Source: Palsa-883 sp963826975 (GTDB lineage Bacteria > Pseudomonadota > Alphaproteobacteria > Acetobacterales > Acetobacteraceae). From it: a DNA stretch of 64,000 nucleotides. The DNA lies in NCBI GenBank assembly GCA_963826975.1, contig CAWGZJ010000005.1:434001-498000 (forward strand), read 5' to 3'. Below, piece by piece: positions 53,873 through 62,976 of the stretch (within the stretch, counting starts at the first letter, position 1; each line of letters starts with the position of its first letter). The translations under genes and the position numbers were made by a program. The notes beneath the pieces were generated by a model. That model made no database searches. It was not told the origin of the DNA and saw only the letters and a program-made list of their open reading frames with translations.

Positions 53873-54940
53873 TCAGAACGCCCTTCCCTGGGCGATCTCG
53901 TGGGTGAACTCCAGGATGCCGGTGCCGATCGCGGAGAATGGCGCGTAGCGCGGGTCCTGCGTCGCACCACTGCGCCAGCGCATCCCAAGTTGCAGGAAGA
54001 TCACGGCCAGCTTGTACATCGCCAGCACGCGATGAAACAGGAAGTCGGACACGTCGCGCCCGGTCAGCCGTGCGTAGGAAGCTACCGCCTCGGCGCGCGA
54101 ACACAGGCCCGCCTCGACCGAGGGCATCTGCGCCATGTCATGCATCGGCCGCGGGTCGTCCGCGTGCACCCAGTAGCTCAGCAGCGTGGCGAAATCGAAC
54201 AGTGGATCACCGCGCGTGCCCTGATCCCAGTCCACCACCGCGACCGGCGAAAGATCGGTCGGGTCCAGGATCATGTTGTTCAGCTTGAAGTCGTTGTGCA
54301 GCAGCCCGGGCCGGCCGTCGGGGACCAGATGCGCCTCCAGCCACGTGCCGACCTCGGCGTGCAGCGTCTCGGTGCCATCCTCCTTCGCTGCCAGGCCACG
54401 CCGGCGCCAGCCCGCCACCGCACGCGCCAGGAACCCATCCGGCCGGCCGAGATCATCCAGGCCGATCGCCGCCGTGTCGACCGCATGGATCGCCGCAATC
54501 GTCTCCAGCAGCACCTGCGACAGTCGCGCACCCAACCCCGTGCGGGTGGCCAGGTCGGGCGGCACGTGCTCGCGGATCACCAGCCCGGGGCGATATTCCA
54601 GGATCTGGAACGGCGCGCCGAGCACCACGGCATCGGTGCACAGGAACAGACTGCGTGGCACGAATGCCAGCCCATCCGGCAGGCGGCTCAGGATGCGGTG
54701 CTCGCGCGCCATATCGTGGCTGCCGGCCGGCAGTTCGCCCAGCGGCGGACGACGCAGTACCGCCGCCGCGCCATCGAGCCGGATCAGATAATTGAGGTTG
54801 GCGAGCCCGCCGGCGAACTGCCGCGGCGGTGGTTCGACCTCCAGCACATGGCCATGCGCGGCCAGGAAGACGCGCGCCGATACCCAGTCCAGCGGGACAC
54901 TGTCGGCAACGGAGCGGATATCGGTGGCGCCGGGCGACAC
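53873..54940 (-). CDS. Aminoglycoside-phosphotransferase-like kinase (ACAD10-associated type)
   Basis: A 355-residue kinase-fold protein. It shows the catalytic loop LLHNDFKLNNMILD (Asp and Asn of HxDxxxxN) and the metal-binding DWDQGTRGDPLFDFATLLSY. GGLANLNYLIRLDG and VLRRPPLGELPAGSHDMARE are the N-lobe. Homologues encoded beside acyl-CoA dehydrogenases phosphorylate 4-hydroxyacyl-CoA intermediates (ACAD10/11 pathway in mammals and bacteria), so 4-hydroxy acid degradation is a reasonable inference here. GTG start; first gene of the minus-strand CoA operon. Confidence 0.83.
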   Translation of the reverse strand: MSPGATDIRSVADSVPLDWVSARVFLAAHGHVLEVEPPPRQFAGGLANLNYLIRLDGAAAVLRRPPLGELPAGSHDMAREHRILSRLPDGLAFVPRSLFLCTDAVVLGAPFQILEYRPGLVIREHVPPDLATRTGLGARLSQVLLETIAAIHAVDTAAIGLDDLGRPDGFLARAVAGWRRRGLAAKEDGTETLHAEVGTWLEAHLVPDGRPGLLHNDFKLNNMILDPTDLSPVAVVDWDQGTRGDPLFDFATLLSYWVHADDPRPMHDMAQMPSVEAGLCSRAEAVASYARLTGRDVSDFLFHRVLAMYKLAVIFLQLGMRWRSGATQDPRYAPFSAIGTGILEFTHEIAQGRAF

Positions 54941-54986
54941 GTTTCCTCCGGTCGTCGATTGGCCACGACCCTGCGAAGCTACGATC

Positions 54987-55036
54987 GCGACGTCAAGCCG
55001 GGCGCGACGTCAAGCCGGGCGCGACGTCAAGCCGGC
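54987..55036. repeat. 17-bp tandem repeat, three copies
   Basis: GCGACGTCAAGCCGGGC occurs twice exactly (54987-55003, 55004-55020) and once with a final base missing (55021-55036). It lies between the divergent kinase-like and 3-hydroxyacyl-CoA dehydrogenase genes, where both promoters are expected. GACGTC is itself palindromic. Confidence 0.95.
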
Positions 55037-55102
55037 TCTTGCGGCGGACGCGGCCGTCACGCGACAGTCCGGAGTCGCCGCAACGAAATCGAGGGGAACG
55101 CC

Positions 55103-56041
55103 ATGCCACGGCCCGATCAGGTCAAGCAGGTCACCGTCCTGGGTGCCGGCACGATCGGCGCAAGCTGGACGGCATTGTTCCTGGCGCACGGACTGACGGT
55201 CGCAGTGCAGGATCCCAACCCGGCGGCCGAGGCATATGTGCGCCGCTACATCGCCGACGCCTGGCCGACGCTGCACCGCCTGGGCATGGCAGCGGATGCC
55301 GCGCCCGATCGCTGGTCGTTCCACGCCTCGCCCGTCACGGCGGTGCGCGGCGCCGAGTTCGTGCAGGAGAACGCGCCGGAGCGGCTGGAGATCAAGCATG
55401 CGCTGTATGCCGAGATCGACGCGGCGCTACCGGCGGGGGCGATCCTGGCGTCCAGCTCCTCCGGCCTGATGATGAGCGATCTGCAAGCGGGTCTGGCAAG
55501 CGCGCCGCGCATGGCGATCGGCCACCCGTTCAACCCGCCGCATCTGATCCCGCTGGTCGAGGTGGTGGGTGGCAAGGCGACCGCGCCGGCGACGGTGGAC
55601 TGGTGCCTGGACTTCTACCGCCATATCGGCAAACGGCCGATCCATATCCGCAAGGAAGCGCCGGGCCATCTGGCCAACCGGCTGCAGGCGGCGCTGTGGC
55701 GGGAGGCGGTGAACGCCGTCGTCACCGGGCTGGCCAGCGTCGAGGACGTCGACACCGCGATCAGCGCCGGGCCGGGTCTGCGCTGGGCGGCGATGGGGCC
55801 GCACATGACCTTCCACCTCGGTGGCGGAGAGGGCGGCATGACGCACATGCTGGACCAGTTTCGCCCGGCGTTCGAGGCATGGTGGCGGACGATGGGCACC
55901 CCAGCGCTGACCGACGCTGTCTGCCAGCAACTGATCGACGGTGTGGCGGCGGAGGCGCGCGGGCGTGATCTTGCAACCCTGGCGCGTGAGCGGGATGCGG
56001 TGCTGCTGCCGCTACTGGAGCTGGTACGCAAGCGAGGCTGA
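55103..56041 (+). CDS. 3-hydroxyacyl-CoA dehydrogenase family protein (lambda-crystallin/carnitine dehydrogenase-like)
   Basis: A 312-residue NAD-dependent dehydrogenase. The Rossmann loop GAGTIGASW is at 14-22, the catalytic region reads GHPFNPPHLIPLVEVVGG, and the C-terminal helical domain starts GHLANRLQAALWREAVNAVV. It is a single NAD plus C-terminal domain protein about the length of L-carnitine dehydrogenase and lambda-crystallin relatives, so a non-CoA hydroxy acid is possible. ATG 55103 is preceded by GAGGGGAACGCC. It is divergent from the CoA operon and its 3' end overlaps the sigma factor gene end by 30 bases. Confidence 0.83.
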   Translation: MPRPDQVKQVTVLGAGTIGASWTALFLAHGLTVAVQDPNPAAEAYVRRYIADAWPTLHRLGMAADAAPDRWSFHASPVTAVRGAEFVQENAPERLEIKHALYAEIDAALPAGAILASSSSGLMMSDLQAGLASAPRMAIGHPFNPPHLIPLVEVVGGKATAPATVDWCLDFYRHIGKRPIHIRKEAPGHLANRLQAALWREAVNAVVTGLASVEDVDTAISAGPGLRWAAMGPHMTFHLGGGEGGMTHMLDQFRPAFEAWWRTMGTPALTDAVCQQLIDGVAAEARGRDLATLARERDAVLLPLLELVRKRG

Positions 56042-56827
56042 ACGTCGCCGGACATGCACCAGCCCGTCGGCACGGGCGGACCACGCCCGCGCCCAGGCGA
56101 CCAGCCGATCCAGCGTCGCCGCCGGCCCCCGGCGCGACGGCGCTGCCGCTGGCGGACGTGCCGTCGCCGCAGCTGGGGCCGGCGCGGCAGCCGGCGCAGA
56201 CGCGGTGCCGGCAACCAGCGCGTCAATCGTCTTGCGGATGCGGCCGCGAGCCCGGTGCAGCAGCACCCGCTGGTTCTCCGCGCTGATGCCGAGCAGGGCG
56301 CACGCCTCCTCGGCGTCGTGCCCCTCCATGTCGCGCAGGATGATCACCGCGCGCTGGCCGGCGGGCAGGCGCTCGATCGCCTCCTGCACATGGCCCCAGA
56401 GCTGCTTGCCGGAGACCACGCGTTCGGGGCTGAGTTCGTCCCACAGCCGCGGCGTCTCGATCCAGTGGCCATCGGGCTGGAATTCGGTCACGTCCACCGC
56501 GCGCTCGGCGCCCTGGGCGCCATCGAGGATCCCGGGCAGGCCGACCAGGCGGGATTCGCGGCTGGCACGGCTGCGGGCGCGGTTCAGCACGATGGAAAAC
56601 AGCCAGGTGGCCAGGCTGGAGCGGCCCTCGAACCGGCTGATGCCATTGAACACGGCCAGCCAGGCGTCCTGCACCACTTCTTCGGCCTGGGCGCGGCTGC
56701 CGATGATGGAATTGGCGACGGACACCAGCGAGGTGTGGAACCGGCGGATCAACTGCCGATAGGCGCCTGGTTCGCCGGCGCGGAGCCGTGCCAGGAATGC
56801 CGGGTCGTCGAACTCGCCCGTGCGCAT
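56012..56827 (-). CDS. ECF-type RNA polymerase sigma factor
   Basis: A 271-residue group 4 sigma factor. Region 2 reads AEEVVQDAWLAVFNGISRFE and GRSSLATWLFSIVLNRARSR (-10 recognition and core binding); region 4 reads IERLPAGQRAVIILRDMEGH and ISAENQRVLLHRARGRIRK (-35 recognition helix). A linker of about 40 residues and an Ala/Pro-rich C-terminal tail (PAAAPAPAAATARPPAAAPS) extend it beyond normal length. The start at ATG 56827 (MRTGEFDDPAFLARLRAGEP) fits the usual beginning. Divergent from a zinc-finger anti-sigma gene. Confidence 0.88.
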   Translation of the reverse strand: MRTGEFDDPAFLARLRAGEPGAYRQLIRRFHTSLVSVANSIIGSRAQAEEVVQDAWLAVFNGISRFEGRSSLATWLFSIVLNRARSRASRESRLVGLPGILDGAQGAERAVDVTEFQPDGHWIETPRLWDELSPERVVSGKQLWGHVQEAIERLPAGQRAVIILRDMEGHDAEEACALLGISAENQRVLLHRARGRIRKTIDALVAGTASAPAAAPAPAAATARPPAAAPSRRGPAATLDRLVAWARAWSARADGLVHVRRRSASLAYQLQ

Positions 56828-56867
56828 GCCGCCTCGCCTGCCCCCCGGCAGTCCGGCCCGGATGACC

Positions 56868-56892
56868 GGAACGCCCGTGCGGGTGTAACGTC
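56868..56892 (+). promoter_or_regulatory. ECF-type promoter upstream of the anti-sigma gene
   Basis: GGAAC (56868-56872), a 16-base spacer and CGTC (56889-56892) match the general ECF promoter pattern, with the -35 GGAAC typical of this class. It points toward the anti-sigma gene that starts at 56988. Autoregulation by the adjacent sigma factor is inferred. Confidence 0.5.
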
Positions 56893-56987
56893 TCTGCGCC
56901 TCCGGTGTCCAAGACAAGATTAGCGCCATACAGCGGGGAGCTATTGGGACGCCTCAGCGGGGGGCGGCCAGAGGGAGAGAGCAAGGC

Positions 56988-57239
56988 GTGCCGAACTGCC
57001 GAGACGTGAGCGAACTGGTAACTGATTATCTGGAGCGCCGCCTGACGGTGACCGGATGGCTGGGGCTTCGCTGGCATCTGCTGCAATGTGATGCGTGCCG
57101 GCGCTATATCGCGCAGATGCGGCAGACCGTGCGCCTGCTGGCCGACAGCGCGTTCCCGCCGCCGCGCGCCGATATCGAGGACAGCGTCTTGCGCGCCGCG
57201 CAGGGGGTGGCTCCGCCCAATCCAGCGCCAGGAGATTGA
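56988..57239 (+). CDS. Zinc-finger anti-sigma factor (zf-HC2 type)
   Basis: An 83-residue protein starting at GTG (MPNCRDVSELVTDYLERRLT) with C4, H30, C34 and C37 in the C...HxxxCxxC arrangement (WHLLQCDACRRY) of zinc anti-sigma factors. No membrane segment follows, so it would act in the cytoplasm and may respond to redox or metal. GGGAGAGAG precedes the start. Divergent from the ECF sigma gene, its probable partner. Confidence 0.75.
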   Translation: MPNCRDVSELVTDYLERRLTVTGWLGLRWHLLQCDACRRYIAQMRQTVRLLADSAFPPPRADIEDSVLRAAQGVAPPNPAPGD

Positions 57240-57698
57240 GTGGCAGACCGGACTTCCGGGGCGACCGCCGGCGGTGGGATGGCGGGGGTGCCCAGCGAAG
57301 GGGCAGAGGATGCCCCGAAGCCGGCAGCCTGCCCCATGCTTGTCCAGTGATGCGGCCCCGTTAGCGCGCCGGTGTTTTACGCTGGAAATTAACGAATTGT
57401 TAAGAATACCAGTGTAGGCTTCGGAGTCCCGGCGTTTTCACCGTGACAACGCCACAGGATACCGAGACGGTTCGCCGGCCGCAACGTCCGCGCCTCCGAA
57501 GTTCTCCGCGGCCAAGGGCGATACGCGCGCCACGCATGGCAGATCCCGCCCCGATCGGCGATGCGACCTGACGATGCCCCCGGAGGCTGTTTCCCTCGGG
57601 ATACATAGGGCGGCGATCTCGTTCGTATGATCGCACTGCGAGCGCGACTCCTCTGGGCATTGCGAGTCGCCAACCTATATCAAAGGAAGAGGCCGCCC
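57240..57698. other. Intergenic region without recognised gene
   Basis: The 459 bases hold no convincing gene. An AT-rich spot (GGAAATTAACGAATTGTTAAG near 57385-57405) interrupts otherwise GC-rich DNA and could be part of a promoter. No long inverted repeat was seen. Confidence 0.4.
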
Positions 57699-57818
57699 AT
57701 GGCGCATCTAAAAAAGCACGGTTTTCCGCGCGAGTCAGACATGATCGCAAAATTTATTGACGTGAGGCCCGCGTCGCGAGGTAGGTTCGCATCCATCTTG
57801 CATTTGGCAAGACGGTGA
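57699..57818 (+). CDS. Small ORF immediately upstream of prkA
   Basis: A 39-codon frame follows AAAGGAAGAGG, about seven bases before its ATG. The product MAHLKKHGFPRESDMIAKFI, then DVRPASRGRFASILHLARR is basic and of unknown family. Its TGA lies six bases before the prkA ATG, so its translation could couple to prkA. The lower G+C of its first half is unusual for this region. It may be a leader peptide or chance. Confidence 0.35.
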   Translation: MAHLKKHGFPRESDMIAKFIDVRPASRGRFASILHLARR

Positions 57819-57823
57819 CATCC

Positions 57824-59793
57824 ATGCAGACGGGGACACCGATGCACACGGTCGATGACCTGTTCGCCGCCTACGCACGTGGCTTCGAGGCACATCGCGA
57901 AGCCGAGATGTCGCTGGCGGAGTATCTGGAAGCCTGCCGCGACAACCCGATGATCTACGCCACCGCGACCGAGCGGCTGCTGGCCGCGATCGGCGAGCCG
58001 GAGATGGTGGACACCTCGAAGGATGCGCGGCTCGGGCGCATCTTCATGAACCGGACCATCCGGGTGTATCCGGCGTTCAGCGAGTTCTACGGCATGGAGG
58101 AGACGATCGAGCGGATCGTCGGCTTCCTGCGCCACGCCGCCCAGGGGCTCGAAGAGCGCAAGCAGATCATGTATCTGCTCGGCCCGGTCGGCGGCGGCAA
58201 GTCGTCGCTGGCCGAGCGGCTGAAGGCGCTGATGGAGACCCACCCCATCTACGTGCTGAAGGCCGGCAACGAGCTCAGCCCGGTGTTCGAAAGCCCGCTG
58301 GGGCTGTTCGACCCCGAGAGGATGGGCAACGCTGCTGGAGGACCGCTACGGCATTCCGCGCCGCCGCCTGACCGGGCTCATGAGCCCGTGGTGCATCAAG
58401 CGGCTGGACGAGTTCGACGGCGACATCTCGCGCTTCCGCGTGGTGAAGCTGATGCCGTCGCGGCTGCGCCAGATCGCCGTCGCCAAGACCGAGCCGGGCG
58501 ACGAGAACAACCAGGACATCTCCTCGCTGGTCGGCAAGGTGGATATCCGCAAGCTGGAGCTGCACGCGCAGAACGATCCGGATGCCTACAGCTACTCCGG
58601 CGGGCTGAACCGCGCCAACCAGGGCATGCTCGAGTTCGTCGAGATGTTCAAGGCGCCGATCAAGATGCTGCATCCGCTGCTGACCGCGACGCAGGAAGGC
58701 AACTACATCGGCACCGAGAATATCGGCGCGATCCCGTTCTCCGGGCATCATCCTGGCCCACTCCAACGAGGCGGAGTGGCAGACCTTCAAGAACAACCGC
58801 AACAACGAAGCCTTCATCGACCGCATCTACGTCATCAAGGTGCCGTACTGCCTGCGGGTGACCGAGGAGCAGAAGATCTACGAGAAGCTGGTATCGCAGT
58901 TCCGAACTGGCGGCGGCGCCGTGCGCGCCGGCGACGCTGGAGATGCTGGCCCGGTTCTCCGTGCTGTCGCGGCTGAAGCGGCACGAGAACTCGACGCTGT
59001 TCGCCAAGATGCGGGTCTATGACGGCGAGAGCCTGAAGGAAACCGACCCGCGCGCCCGCAGCCTGCAGGAATACAAGGACGCCGCGGGCGTCGAGGAAGG
59101 CATGGACGGCGCCTCCACCCGCTTCGCCTTCAAGGTGCTGGCGGCGACGTTCAACCACGACACCACCGAGATCGCGGCCGATCCGGTGCATCTGATGTAT
59201 GTGCTGGAGCAGTCGATCCGGCGCGAGCAGATGCCGGCGGAGACCGAGAAGCGCTACCTGGAGTTCATCAAGGGCGAGCTGGCGCCGCGCTATGCCGAAT
59301 TCATCGGCAACGAAATCCAGAAGGCCTACCTGGAATCCTATCACGACTACGGCCAGAACCTGTTCGACCGCTACGTCGCCTATGCCGACGCCTGGATCGA
59401 GGACATCGACTTCAAGGATGCCGACACCGGCCAGTTGCTGAACCGCGAGCTGCTCAACCAGGAGCTGACGAAGATCGAGAAGCCGGCGGGCATCGCCAAC
59501 CCGAAGGATTTCCGCAACGAGGTGGTGAAGTTCAGCCTGCGCGCCCGGGCCAACAACAACGGCAAGAACCCGTCCTGGACCAGCTATGAGAAGATCCGCG
59601 AGGTGATCGAGCGGCGGATGTTCAGCCAGGTGGAGGAGCTGCTGCCGGTGATCAGCTTCGGCTCGAAGAAGGACAGCGAGACCGAAAAGAAGCACGACCG
59701 AGTTCGTCGAGCGCATGACGCGACCGCGGCTACACCGAACGGCAGGTGCGGCGGCTGGTGGAGTGGTATATGCGCGTGAAGCAGGCGGGCTGA
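57824..59793 (+). CDS. prkA: PrkA/YeaG family serine protein kinase (frameshifts)
   Basis: About 650 residues across frames. The N-terminal AAA domain has TIERIVGFLRHAAQGLEERK and Walker A YLLGPVGGGKSSLAERLK; SYSGGLNRANQGMLEFVEMF and NEAFIDRIYVIKVPYCLRVT lie in the middle, and the C-terminal kinase-like domain follows (TRFAFKVLAATFNHD, MFSQVEELLPVISF). Breaks lie near 58330, 58745, 58920 and 59700. It ends ERQVRRLVEWYMRVKQAG. PrkA acts in stationary-phase and nitrogen stress with YeaH and SpoVR, encoded next. The start may instead be the GTG at 57815. Confidence 0.87.
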
Positions 59794-59825
59794 CGACCAG
59801 GCAGCCAGCACAGGCACAGGCATCG

Positions 59826-61153
59826 ATGCACATCGTCGACCGCCGCCTCAATCCCAGCGGCAAGAACCTCGCCAACCGCCAGCGCTTCATGCGGCGGGCG
59901 AAGTCGCTGATCCGCAAGGCGGTGCACGAAAGCTCGGCCAGCCGCAGCATCAAGGACGCCGACGAGGGCGGCGAGGTGTCGCTGCCGGCGCAGGGCGTGC
60001 ACGAGCCCTCGTTCCGCCGCAGCGCCAGCGGCGGCATCCGCGACCACCTGCTGCCGGGCAACAAGGAGTACATCGCGGGCGATACGATCCCGCGCCCGCC
60101 AGGCGGCGGCGGGTGGCGGCGGCTCGGAAGGCAGCCCGGACGGCGAGGGCGAGGACGATTTCCGCTTCGCCCTGTCGCGCGACGAGTTCGTCGATCTGTT
60201 CCTGGAGGACCTGGAGCTTCCCGACCTGGCCAAGCGCCGGGTCGTGAATGCCGAGGCGCTGAGTCTGGCACCGCGCCGGCTATTCGGTGACCGGCTCGCC
60301 CGCCAACCTGGCGCTGAACCGCACGGTGCGGAACAGCCTGTCGCGGCGCATCGCGCTGCGGCGGCCGAAGCCGGAGGAATTGCAGGCGCTGCGCGACGAG
60401 ATCGACGCGCTGGATCGCCGCAGCGATGACGAGCAAGCGCGGCGGCTGCTGGAGGAGGAGCTGCGACCGCAAGCTGCGCCGCACCGGCCTGATCCCGTAC
60501 ATCGATCCGCTGGACGTGCGCTACAGGCGGTTCGAGGCGCATCCGAAGCCGGTCGCGCAGGCGGTGATGTTCTGCCTGATGGACGTGTCCGGCTCGATGA
60601 CCGAGCACATGAAGGACCTGGCCAAGCGGTTCTACGTGCTGCTGTACATTTTCCTGAAGCGCCGGTACAAGAACGTCGACGTGGTGTTCATCCGCCACAC
60701 CCACCAGGCGCAGGAAGTGGACGAGGACACGTTCTTCCACTAGCCCGGAAACCGGCGGCACCGTGGTGTCCACCGCGCTGGAGGAGATGCAGCGGGTGAT
60801 CGACGAGCGCTACAGCCCCGATAACTGGAACATCTACGCCGCCCAGGCGTCGGACGGCGACAACACGGCGTCGCGACAACGACACGACCGCGGCGTTGCT
60901 GACCGACGTGCATCCTGCCGGTCTGCCAGTACTACGCCTATCTGGAGGTCGGCCGCGATTCCGAGCATTTCCCGCCCGGGCTTCATCCGCCGCGACAGCG
61001 ATCTGTGGCAGACCTACACCGACGATCTGCCGCGGCGGCGCGCCGATGGCGATGCGCAAGGTGGGCCACCGGCGCGACATCTATCCGGTGTTCCGCGAGC
61101 TGTTCGCCCCAAGACGGCGCCCGGCGGGGAGACCGCGGAGCCGAAGCGAATGA
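59826..61153 (+). CDS. yeaH: YeaH/DUF444 family protein (at least seven frameshifts)
   Basis: About 440 residues when joined. It begins MHIVDRRLNPSGKNLANRQR, continues with VHEPSFRRSASGGIRDHLLP, then the von Willebrand-like domain AVMFCLMDVSGSMTEHMKDL (MIDAS DxSxS) and RRYKNVDVVFIRHTHQAQEV. PETGGTVVSTALEEMQRVID and RDIYPVFRELF end it. Frame breaks lie near 60110, 60287, 60468, 60741, 60875, 60920, 60975 and 61040. This is the partner of PrkA in the stress operon. The dense indels in a highly conserved gene look like sequence error. Confidence 0.85.
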
Positions 61154-62722
61154 ACCACGTCGATCCGCGCCGACCGCCCGCTGTTCGAAGGCGCCGACTG
61201 GGAATTCTCCACCATCCAGCGCGTGCACGACGCGATCGAGGAGATCGCGCTCGGCGAGCTGGGCCTCGACGTCTATCCGAACCAGATCGAGGTGATCAGC
61301 ACCGAGCAGATGCTGGATGCCTATTCCTCGATCGGCATGCCGCTGTTCTACAAGCACTGGTCGTTCGGCAAGCATTTCGCCCGCAACGAGGCGCTGTACC
61401 GCGCCGGCATGCAGGGCCTGGCGTACGAGATCGTCATCAACTCCAACCCGTGCATCTCCTACATCATGGAGGAGAACACCGCGACGATGCAGACGCTGGT
61501 GATCGCGCACGCGGCGTTCGGCCACAACCATTTCTTCAAGAACAACTACGTGTTCCGGCAATGGACCGATGCCGACGGCATCCTGGACTACCTGGAATTC
61601 GCCCGCGGCTACATCGCTAACTGCGAGGAGCGCTACGGCGAGGCAGCGGTGGAGCGGCTGCTGGACGCCGCGCACGCGCTGATGAGCCACGCGCGTGCAC
61701 CGCTATCCGCGCAAGCGCACCGCCGATCTGCGCATCGGAGGAGAAGCGCGAGCGCGAGCGCCGCGAGCACGAGGAACAGGTGTTCAACGATCTGTGGCGC
61801 ACCGTGCCGGGCAAGGCTGGCAAGAAGCAGGACCCGACCGCCGAGGAACGCCGGCGCGCCCTGCTGCAACTGCCGCAGGAGAACATCCTGTACTTCCTGG
61901 AGAAGGACGGCGCCGCGGCTGGCGCCCTGGCAGCGCGAGGTGCTGCGCATCGTCCGGCAGATCGCGCAGTATTTCTATCCGCAGAGCCAGACCAAGGTGA
62001 TGAACGAGGGCTGCGCGACCTACGTGCACTACCGCATCATGAAGCGGCTGCACGAGAAGGGCGCACTGACCGACGGCGCGATGGTGGAGTTCCTGCGCAG
62101 CCACACCAACGTGGTGTTCCAGCCGGAGCTTCGACGATCCGCGCTACTGCGGGATCAATCCGTATGCGCTCGGCTTCGCGATGATGCAGGACATCGAGCG
62201 CATCTGCACCGATCCGACCGATGAGGACCGGGAGTGGTTCCCGGCGATCGCCGGCAGCGGCGACGCGATGGCGGTGCTGCGCGAGGTGTGGGCGAACTAC
62301 CGCGACGAGAGCTTCATCCTGCAGTTCCTCAGCCCGCAACTGATCCGCGAGTTCGGGCTGTTCCACGTGCTGGACGACGCGAGCGAGCCGCATCTGCGGG
62401 TCGAGGCGATCCACGACGAGCGCGGCTACCGCAAGATCCAGCGCGCGCTGGCCCGGCACTACGACGTCGCCTGGACTCGACGCCGGACATCCAGGTGGTG
62501 GACGTCAACCTGGCCGGCGACCGCCGGCTGATCCTGCATCACCGCGCGCTGAACCGCGTGCTGCTGGAGGAGAAGGACGCCCGGCTGGTGCTGCAGCACC
62601 TGGCCGACCTGTGGGGCTATGACGTGGTGCTGAAGGAGATCGATCCGGCGAACGATGCGGTGCTGAAGGAGCATTCGGCAACGCCGCGGGCGGGGATTCT
62701 GCCGACGATCGGGGATGCGTAG
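61150..62722 (+). CDS. spoVR: SpoVR family protein (about six frameshifts)
   Basis: About 520 residues. MNHVDP joins FEGADWEFSTIQ after a break near 61175. AIEEIALGELGLDVYPNQIE, YEIVINSNPCISYIMEENTA, HAAFGHNHFFKNNYVFRQWT and TKVMNEGCATYVHYRIMKRL are the conserved SpoVR blocks, with CGINPYALGFAMMQDIERIC further on. Breaks lie near 61700, 61735, 61920, 62130 and 62475. The start overlaps the yeaH stop (ATGA). SpoVR works with PrkA and YeaH in nutrient and osmotic stress; its biochemical role is unknown. Confidence 0.87.
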
Positions 62723-62831
62723 CGGCTGCAAATCCGCGCATTGCGCTCCACCCGCCAATTCCATCTGTCGTTGCGTAAGGCCTGTGGTGGGGCCGTGATC
62801 AGGCTTGGGCGTTCGATCTACGACAAGAAAG

Positions 62832-62932
62832 ATTCACCACGAAGACACGAACAGCACGAAGCAGGCGAGCAATAGCGCTTCGCGCGGAGCGTCATTATTT
62901 CCCTGCTTCGTGTTCTTCGTGTCTACTACGAA
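62832..62932. repeat. Inverted repeat (palindrome family 2)
   Basis: Arms of about 32 bases (TTCACCACGAAGACACGAAC at the left outer end) pair with few mismatches. The loop holds AGCGCTTCGCGCGGAGCG; its reverse complement gives GCTCCGCGCGAAGCGC then TATTGCT, the same core as at 7601-7717. It lies between spoVR and the IS110-type transposase gene. Confidence 0.85.
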
Positions 62933-62976
62933 AATACCCTCTGGTGGCGGCCTTGGCTGGTGCGGGGTCCACATAC

